64,000 nt of DNA from Dipteris shenzhenensis (taxonomy: Eukaryota > Polypodiophyta > Polypodiopsida > Gleicheniales), in assembly GCA_047967505.1 (NCBI GenBank), contig CM106540.1; one strand, given 5' to 3'. A program made the position numbers and the translations under genes. Positions within the stretch are counted from its first letter, which is position 1, and each line of letters begins with the position of its first letter. Under the pieces are notes generated by a model. It saw only the letters and a list, made by a program, of their open reading frames with translations, was not told the DNA's origin and did no database searches. Of this stretch, positions 56,280-64,000 are shown piece by piece.

Positions 56280-57935
56280 CTCTCTTCTTGCGATGACACG
56301 AGGATTAGAAAACCAAGAAGTAGTGGTGTCCCCAATCGAGGACCAAAATCTCCCTAATGTACCAATTAACAAATTGGGCCAATACTTTGAGAGTGACGAC
56401 ACAAATGCAGTCCTACCTCTCTCTTACCATGATAAGAACGTTACCGCAATCTTGGATGGAGGAGCGGGTGTAAGTGTAGTTATTAAAGCAGTGCTGGGTT
56501 AAGTGGGGATGACCTAAAATGGACAACACTAGCCTTGTCATCAAATTGGCTGATGGAGCTACAACTCAACTAGTAGGAGTGATAATGGACATTAAGATAA
56601 AGACTTTCGGTCTTACGTACCGAGTGTAGTTTGTTGTAAGGGACTTCCATAACCAACTTGAATCCTATGACATCATATTGGGTAGACCATTCATGCATAC
56701 TATAGGACTGGCCCCCCACCCTATGCGAGGGAATCTATTCGCCCGTTGAGTCAGATACTAGTAAGCAAACTACTTTAGGAAATGTGTTCCAACATGTAAC
56801 AAGAAGGACGCGAGGACCGGGACAAATATTGGTATGCTCCATTGTCAGAGCTTAAGTTCTCTCACAATCGGATGTGTATCCTTGCAACCATAGATGTGAC
56901 CAAAAAGAGGGGATCACAGATTGCATATTTTGATCCAAGGGTGCTTGAGTCATTAGTACCATTGAATATGATCAATGTGCTAAGAGCATCCAAGGAAAGG
57001 AAGGGGGAAATCTAGTTAAAATTAGACTTGCATTGGCTCAGTTACGTCAAGGCTAGCTACCAACTTTGATCCATTACTTAATACCAAAATGGACACATGA
57101 GATTGGCCATTTTATAGTCAATGGGTTTCCATAAGACAAGGCCCTTAACAAGGAAAGGGCCCAAAAAATCATTAAGGATGCAACACCCGACCAACTAATT
57201 GCTAGATAGTTATATCAAATGGGCAAGGATGGTATTATGTGACGTTATGTCTGGGAGGATGAATTTATTGACGTGCTAGAAGAAGCACACTCAGGAACGA
57301 TAAGAGGTCACTTTGCAAGAGAGATCACTACTCTGGCAAGGTATTTCAAGTTGGGCTATGGTGGTCCACTCCCTTTGTTGGTGCAATTGAATTTGTAAAA
57401 TGTTGTGACTTCTGCTAAAGAGAATCCATACCCCAAAATAAGGACTATATGCCCCTTATAGGAATACTGAAACAGAAGAAACTTTTGAAAATTGGGGCAT
57501 TGATTTCATTGGACCTATAAGTCCACCAGCCAAGGCCACATAGGCTTGGTATATTATTATTGTGACTGACTAGTTTACTAAGTGGTAGAGACCAAGGCAA
57601 CTTGGAAATTGGTAGTGATTGAGGGACTTAGTTGATTAATGAGATAATACAAATCCTTATGAGTGAGTTCTTCATCAACCATTTTAAATACACCTCCTAT
57701 TATCCCAGAGCAAATGGTCAAGCTAAGAGCTCAAACAAAAACTCATGCAACACAATGATGCACACAGTAGAGGCCAATCAAAGTGACTCGAAACTGCATT
57801 ATGGGCATACTGCACAACTTACAAGGTTGCAACAAGCTGCACCCAATTTAGTCTCGCCTTCTGAAGCTAGTCCCCATCCTCTTGGTAGACCCACCCACTT
57901 TTGTCAAGCGTGTCCCTTTCCTAGCTTCTACTGAT
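56280..57935 (+). mobile_element. Degenerate Ty3/gypsy element (protease to integrase)
   Basis: Starts M-T-R-G-L-E-N near 56293. Aspartic protease-like I-L-D-G-G-A-G-V-S-V-V at about 56448. RT is essentially missing. Integrase: zinc-domain remnant with A-H-S-G and G-H-F-A-R-E near 57285-57330, F-E-N-W-G-I-D-F-I-G-P-I near 57488, W-Y-I-I-I-V-T-D near 57547, then Y-Y-P-R-A-N-G-Q near 57700. Many stops. Lacks a chromodomain and belongs to a different lineage from the 3473-11019 element. No LTRs identified. Confidence 0.72.
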
Positions 57936-58702
57936 TGTGCATGACCCACTTGGTGCTCTTATGATCATAAGACGAGGAGTTGGCCCTTCTAACCTTGGAG
58001 TGCTTGGCCATCCCACCACCCCTGACTCCAACTCTTGCTAGATAGGGGCTCCAACTTGCACTACTTGTCAAATGCATTTGTAAAGATGTCTAGCCAATTG
58101 ATTTGGACCTTGTCTTCATATGCTGCCAAAGCCTTGGCCAAAAACTTGCAAGGTACATACCTTGTGCTTTTCTTCAGTCATTTGCATTGCATAAGAGAAA
58201 TTGATAGATATGCTAGGAACCAACATCAACATATTTGCTGATTAGGTAAGCTTGTGAGTGATGGAAAGTGTGCTCCTCAAACTATCTATCACAATGGGTC
58301 ACTGTAGTAGCCACCTTCTCCTTCATAGAATGATGCATGGGCATGGGGTCCAACCTAAAAACCCCCACATAAAACCACCTATCAAGGTGAATTCTTATCC
58401 CCAACATGCTTATGTTGTGAACACCCCTGCATTAAACCAACTTTCAAGGTGAATTTTTCTCCCTAACATGCTTATGCTATGAGTGTCTACCTTGCATGAG
58501 TTCAGTATCTCTTGGTCAAGGTTTGGACTCCACATATCCTTCCCTGGTAGGTTTGCCATGTCCAAAAGCCTATTTTGCTTGATCATTTTCACTTTAAGCA
58601 CTCGCTGCTCAATGGTGTAAGGCCTACTATAAATATCTTGTGATCTTGTTATGCTAAATTTTTTATTCCATAAATATGTTTGTCAAATACAATACTAGAG
58701 CT
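57936..58702. other. Intergenic with a 67-bp imperfect direct repeat
   Basis: AAGGTGAATTCTTATCCCCAACATGCTTATG-like segment at about 58385 recurs near 58448 with small changes. Nothing else recognised. Confidence 0.45.
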
Positions 58703-58887
58703 CCATGGAAGACATCTTATGGCATGCCACATCAAAAGATAACTTTTTAGTGTAAACTAGCCAAATAAAAGCTTCAACTTTCTTGCTAAGAATCTTTGGT
58801 TAACATAAATTGATGGTATATGAAAATGGACCCTACATTACTTATACTAATTTACTTACCCCAGCAACAAAGCACGTGAATATGTTG

Positions 58888-58955
<68 letters not shown>

Positions 58956-59129
58956 ATCTTATGGCATGCCACATCAAAAGATAACTTTCTAGTGTAAACT
59001 AGCCAAATAAAAGCTTCAACTTTCTTGCTAAGAATATTTGGTTAACATAAATTGATGGTATATGAAAATGGACCCTACATTACTTATACTAATTTACTTA
59101 CCCCAGCAACAAAGCACGTGAATATGTTG

Positions 59130-59131
<2 letters not shown>
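58703..59131 (+). repeat. 242-bp tandem duplication including a (CT)n tract
   Basis: CCATGGAAGACATCTTATGG begins both copies (58703, 58945). They are nearly identical to AATATGTTG(A/G)TTCT, and each ends in (CT)n. The unit therefore contains the microsatellite: the second copy starts at the end of the first tract. Confidence 0.92.
58891..58944 (+). repeat. (CT)n microsatellite, first duplicate
   Basis: 54 bp of pure CT in the first copy of the 242-bp duplication. Confidence 0.95.
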
Positions 59132-59195
<64 letters not shown>

Positions 59196-59216
59196 CCTCC
59201 CTCCCTCCTTCCCTCC

Positions 59217-59283
<67 letters not shown>
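59132..59283 (+). repeat. Long (CT)n/(CCCT)n microsatellite
   Basis: About 150 bp of CT with a CCCTCCCTCC patch near 59190-59218. It arises from the duplication, not from a LINE tail, yet a CTL-1 LINE starts at its end. Confidence 0.95.
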
Positions 59284-59285
<2 letters not shown>

Positions 59286-59957
59286 ATAGTTATGGGATGT
59301 TGGCTCGTGTCCTCTCCTACCCAGACCAACGATGTTTGGCTGGTTTCATTCATGAGATTTTTAGACACCAAGATAGGATACTTTGAGCACGGAGATAGGA
59401 GTAGACTTCTCCCTTGACTGATACCTCTCAGAGCTATCACGGAGTTCTTTCAGCCAGATCACATAGACCCCTATGAGGCGAGACCTCGACATGACCACGA
59501 CCTGGAGCCTGTGACCCAATAGCTCTTTGACTCATAGATCACACTTGGGGACATCCCCTCCTTGTTTAGGGTCGGAGCTCGACCGACGGGGGATCATAGT
59601 GGCCTTGGTGAGCTACGACCAAGAGATGTACCATGACTGCACCCTTGAGGGGGCCACAACGCTCAATTGCTGACCTCATGCCTCCGCTTCCACAGCCTCA
59701 TCCATCTTGATGTTCTGTTGTTGATGATGATGATGATGATGGTTATGGTGGTGATGTCAACGATGATGCTGAGATTGATATATATATATAGTCGAGATAT
59801 GACTATGCTATACTTACGACCATTTTGCATTTTATTGCATTCTGCATTGGTGTGGATGCTCATTTAGTAGCTCCACTACCATTGCTCATTGTATTCAGGT
59901 TTTTTCGCAGTCTCATAGACCCATCGTTCTTCCAAAGACTTCAATAAACTTTATTTA
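59284..59957 (+). mobile_element. CTL-1 LINE 3' fragment inside (CT)n
   Basis: Broken ORF2 C-terminus (R-C-L-A-G-F-I-H-E-I, also near 30575), then CGGAGTTCTTTCAGCC and GGTCGGAGCTCGACCGACGG blocks shared with 30690-30800. Ends GTCTCATAGACC/CATC/GTTCT, CTTCAATAAA and a mixed (TTTC) tail. Confidence 0.82.
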
Positions 59958-61536
59958 TGTCTTTCTTTCTCTCTTTGGTAGAAACGTCAAGGCAATGCAT
60001 GAGTGCAGAGCGTGTTAGGATGGAAGCTGAGTCCAGGAGCGGGCTAGTGATGGAACAGGTAAGCGAAGCTCCAGTGAAAATGGCAAGTTAGACCGTGGTG
60101 AACCGATGCAGAGTGGCAAGACTAGCCATACTGAACAAGTGGGAACGGGTGAGGTAAACCAGAGTGTGCCAAGGCAAAATGGCGAGCAAGGTCGTGATAT
60201 GCAAGTGTGGAGCACGGTGAGCAAGGCCGCACGAAATAGATGAACAGGTGGGCATTGTGAGCCCAAGGGAATGGAAGCAAAGTGAAGTATAGTTGGGCGT
60301 CTGGACCCCAAATGAAGATGTGCAGTGTGAAGATTCCATGGATCAAGAGGAACCATGTCTAGGTGGGCTACGCCAGGGCAAGACCATGGGAAGGATGAGG
60401 TCGCGATGTAGTGGGCCTTGAAGTGGAGTGAAAGTGCCCAAAGAAGTGAATGTGATCTTAGCTACGCAAAGATTGGGCAAAGTCAGTACCATGATGAGGA
60501 GATGGCCGTTTAGGCCACGACAAAGGGAACGGGAAGCAAATCATGACATGGGCACAGAGATCTAGGGTGTACAAGTGGCAGTACCAAACGGGTTGCGTGG
60601 TCGGATGATTGTGAGGCAAAGAACGAGTCATCATCAAGCTTGTGGCATGAATTGTGAAGAGACAGGCCAAGGGAAAGAAAAATGACAGTGCCGAGGACCT
60701 GGTACCTGACACTTGCTCTCTCTCTCTAGTTTAACAAAATCAATCATCTGCCTATGAGAGCCAACAACAAACAATTGAATGAACTAGATCAAATAGTCAT
60801 CAATCAATCAAAAGCCTAACAAACAAGCGGACCATGTTCAATATCAATCTTACTAAATGTTGTTTTTATATGGAAATCAACTGAAATGAATTGTAAATAG
60901 TTCTAATATAACTTTCTTTTTTCTATCCTATTGTATGTCACCAAGAACAAATTCAATCACGTTTGAGTCTAGCCTTGAGCCTCGAAGAACCCTTGTCACC
61001 TAACGCAACAAAAAAGGTACTTATTGATTGGGAATATAGGTAGACTAGTATTTATCATACAACCAACCAAATGGGTGTAGATGATAATCACTAAAATTAT
61101 GAATATGAATGTGCACTCCACATTCATCTTCTTCAGGGATTTCCAATTTTTGAGCAAAGCCATCTGAGCATTTGAGCAAATTGGATCAGAATGTAGTTTT
61201 TTTGTGTCAAAGTTTATGAAAACAATCCAAGTGTACGGAGCCCTTTTGTGAATAAAGGGGTCATATTGCTTAAGAAAAGAAATGGATATCCTCATTTCTG
61301 ACTAAACAAGTTTTCTAACTCTTGAAGTTTATGAAATGAGGTCATGATTATGAAACCCTTTTGTAAATCAAGGGCCCATATTGCTCAATAAAAGAAGTGG
61401 TTATCCTTGTAAACTAATATACCACAACAACCAATAACCAAAAAACAAATCAAGTTGCTAGACCCCTTTTTTGATTAAAAGGGATGTATAGTCCACAAGA
61501 AAAAAAAAGATTATGTTCAACCTTAGCAAAATCCAG
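59958..61536. other. Intergenic, no gene seen
   Basis: 59990-60720 is G-rich with repeated GTGAGCAAGG-like words and only antisense frames without motifs. 60720-61536 is AT-rich. Confidence 0.45.
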
Positions 61537-62783
61537 TATTTTGCATCTTTGTTACACTAGCTTAATTTTAAGTCAAAATATTTTCCACTCATAGTTTTCT
61601 AATTATTCTATATTGACAATTTTAATATGTTTCCAACCTACATCACTACAAATGAAGATATGTTTTATCACGTAAAAGACACGTTCAAAGTTTTGTGATT
61701 GTAAAATCATCCTACAAGGTGTCCCATCATAATTATCAAGTATCAAGTATAGAAATAGCCCAAAGTTTCCATACGGAGTAATGAAAAAGACTCTAAAACA
61801 CTATTTTGGTGGTTCAAAATCTTCACGGTAAAAAGTATTATTATAATAGTCCTTTCAAATTTTGTTCAATATCATGGAGGTGTGCACTCTGCAAAAACCA
61901 GGCCTTGAGGCATGCATGATAATGCTATGAAGATCTCTTTTGTACTCAAGTTAGCTTGGTGACCAAAAATATTATCTTTTCTATCCATGGAAGTAACATG
62001 TAAATAATATAGCCCAATTTTAAATCAAATATACTCATAATATTTTCTATTTTATTATTTGTTGTATATTCCAATACATGTTCATATTATTTCAAATAAG
62101 TTTTCAACCTATATAAATGAAAATGAAGACATGATTTATCACATAGAAGACATGTTCAAACTTTTGTGATGTAAAATCATCCTTCAAAATGTCCTACCAT
62201 AATTATCAAGTGGAGAATAATTAGCACACTATCCTTGTAGTTCAAATTACTTATGGCAAAAAGGATTTCTTATATCGAATCCAAGGTACAAAAGGAAATG
62301 TAACAAATATAGCCAAATTTTAAGTTAATATATTACACTCATAGTTTCGTATTTTGCTACTAGTTGTGTTGAGTTCATGTTATTTCAAATAAGTTTCCAA
62401 CCTACATCACTGTAAATGAAGACATGATCTATTACATAAAAGACATATTGAAAGTTTTGTGATTGCAGAATCATCGTACAAAGCATCCTGCCACAATTAT
62501 CAACAAGTAGAGAAACAAACCAAAAATTTACACAAGGAGAAATGAAAAAGTCTCCAAAAACATTATTTTTGTGGTTCAAAATCTTCATGGAAAAAAGGAT
62601 TATTATAAATATCTTTTCATTTTGTATTCAACATCATGAAGGTTCGATCTTCAAAAAAATACTATTTTTATGGTTCGAAATCCTCATGGAAAAAGGATTA
62701 TTATAATAGCCCTTCCATTTTCTGTTGACCATCATGAAAGTGCAGTCTCTAAAAACTAAACCTCAAGGCATGCAGGACAATGC
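61537..62783 (+). repeat. AT-rich tandem repeat block, about three diverged copies
   Basis: Units begin near 61560 (TTTTAAGTCAAAATATT), 62010 and 62315, and share AATGAAGAYATG, AAAAGACA, TTTTGTGATTG, ATCATCCTACAAG and CATAATTATCAAG blocks. Copy 2 is shortened; copy 3 holds its own internal duplication of ATTTTTATGGTTCGAAATC-like sequence (62560, 62665). No coding capacity. Confidence 0.78.
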
Positions 62784-63998
62784 CTAGAATATCTCTTTTT
62801 TACTCAAGGTGGCTTGGTGAACAAACATATTATTTCTACTATCCAATCCAAGGTATGAAAGGAAGATGTAATAAATATGTTTGCATGGAATATATGCATC
62901 CAATTTGCAAAATCGTCTAATGAAGTCTTCACAATTGCAAGAAGGAAATGGAGAAATGTCAACCTTGTATTCAATACCTTTTTGCATTGATCCTTCTATA
63001 GAAACAATGAACTTGGCATGCTCCATGGCCTTCACGACTATTGCATCCTTAACAATGCATTTCATGACCAATGACCTTTGAATTCTATTTTCCAGATTTT
63101 GTTTCGCCATCTGATTGCTTTGCCATCTCGACGCCGAGGTCGATCTTCATGCAATATTATTATTTCATCATGGGCTTGAATTGGTGAAGCACAACTTGCA
63201 CCCACCATTGGAGTTGATACTCCTAATATGACAAACCCTAAGCTTGTCAACCTGGCAATCTCTGCACTTGTCAAGGATGTTCCTGATTGAACCTTCCACC
63301 TTCCTGGTGATGGTCCTAGAATACCTGTAATGCTAGTTGATGGCTTTCATGTGTGGGTTACATCATTTCCACAAAACCAAATCATTTGGGAGTGCACTCC
63401 AACTGGTGATTGAATCCTCCCAAAGAATGATGGTGCAACAACTCCATGTCGATTTTCACGATCCTTTATATTGACAAGCTTGTTACATTTTCCTCCTTGT
63501 CCAAGCCAAGCCTGGAAATGGACTTGGCTTGTTACAGGAACTCTTCGTAATGCCCAATTTGCATCATGCACTTCATATTCTTGTACACTCTTGGAATCAT
63601 CATCCTCAAAACTCTATGTTGCAAATTTAGTACTAGATTTGAGAGACATGGAGTATCTTTTCTTATTTGCATAACTGTACTCAGGGTGGTGACTATCATC
63701 CTCACATATATTTGAAGGCATTGACTTTGGCCTTTTCCTTTGCACAGTCTTGTCATCTCCATCATTAAAACATACTTAAAATACAACATCCATTTCCTTT
63801 GCAACATTACTTGTTAGATCAACAAATGTTTTGGCACTAATGTCAATCCGAGATTTTGAGGATCTTTTTTTTAAGGTCTTTAGACTCGGCCCACCTCTGA
63901 TGAACTGGCCCTTCAAAAAAGATGTGTATCTAGAGCTTTGCAGAATTGCATTTGAGAGGTCACTAATAGAGGCATTGTAGAGACCAACATATTTGACA
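62784..63998 (-). pseudogene. SWIM zinc-finger protein gene remnant, 5' end off window
   Basis: Minus strand. One frame runs from the right edge to about 63062 with three stops (63776, 63614, 63347), then a frameshift leads to 62784-63110. Upstream part: V-G-L-Y-N-A-S-I and L-K-G-Q-F-I-R-G-G-P-S-L; a middle region with W-A-L-R-R-V-P-V, G-V-V-A-P-S-F-F-G-R, M-I-W-F-C-G-N-D-V and L-G-P-S-P-G-R-W-K-V. The final part has C-N-C near 62935 and P-C-K-H-I near 62888, the C-x-C...C-x-H pattern of a SWIM domain. SWIM domains bind DNA or protein and occur in transposases and ubiquitin-ligase-like proteins; which family this is I cannot say. Host or transposon origin is open. Confidence 0.6.
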
Positions 63999-64000
63999 TG

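Noticed and set aside
16203-59283. Regularly spaced (CT)n tracts as a CRISPR-like or satellite array
   Set aside because: Spacing is irregular and the intervening units are different LINE fragments; the genome is eukaryotic.
60015-60712. Minus-strand ORFs of 74-113 codons
   Set aside because: Three overlapping frames over one repetitive stretch, with no motif and no codon signal.

Overview
Eukaryotic nuclear DNA from a land plant. Evidence: a spliced host gene of plant type on the minus strand, a chromodomain Ty3/gypsy element primed by initiator-Met tRNA, Ty1/copia and L1-type remains, and no bacterial gene organisation. Very long introns packed with LINEs suggest a large-genome plant, perhaps a fern; that last step is only a guess.

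The backbone of the window is one minus-strand gene. Four exons can be read with splice sites, all in phase 0: exon 1 (49891-49598, with start codon), exon 2 (45202-45149), exon 3 (27881-27798) and exon 4 (1458-1333). Joined, they give the first 186 residues of a SAM-dependent O-methyltransferase of the caffeoyl-CoA O-methyltransferase-like family; the C-terminal part lies beyond the left edge. The introns are about 4.4, 17.3 and 26.3 kb, so nearly everything from 1.5 to 49.6 kb is intron filled with mobile elements.

Intron 3 (1459-27797) holds, left to right: minus-strand head-to-tail L1-type 3' fragments, a minus-strand LINE tail, a recent Ty3/gypsy element (3473-11019, LTRs about 99% identical over the shared 429 bp), a nearly complete LINE (11020-16202), a head-to-tail series of truncated LINEs to 25.6 kb, a copia-type LTR with an inverted partial copy, and an ORF1-only LINE tail. 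Intron 2 (27882-45148) continues with another head-to-tail series (28.1-36.9 kb), then L1-type, RT and copia fragments. Intron 1 holds a decayed gypsy integrase and duplications. Right of the gene (50-64 kb) are an L1-type fragment, a decayed gypsy element, tandem duplications, one more LINE tail inside a long (CT)n tract, an AT-rich repeat block and a minus-strand SWIM zinc-finger pseudogene running off the right edge.

The most striking pattern: two LINE lineages each end in their own dinucleotide tail and sit next to the same dinucleotide. One (called CTL here, with subfamilies CTL-1, -2, -3 and the ORF1-only CTL-N) ends in a short hairpin plus (CT)n or (TTTC)n. The other (L1-type, called TGL here) ends in an A-run plus (TG)n. 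New copies repeatedly begin where an older copy's tail ends, in the same orientation, making tandem arrays. CTL-N copies carry only ORF1 and the 3' end, like mammalian HAL1 elements, and must be mobilised by another element's ORF2. These names are local to this report.
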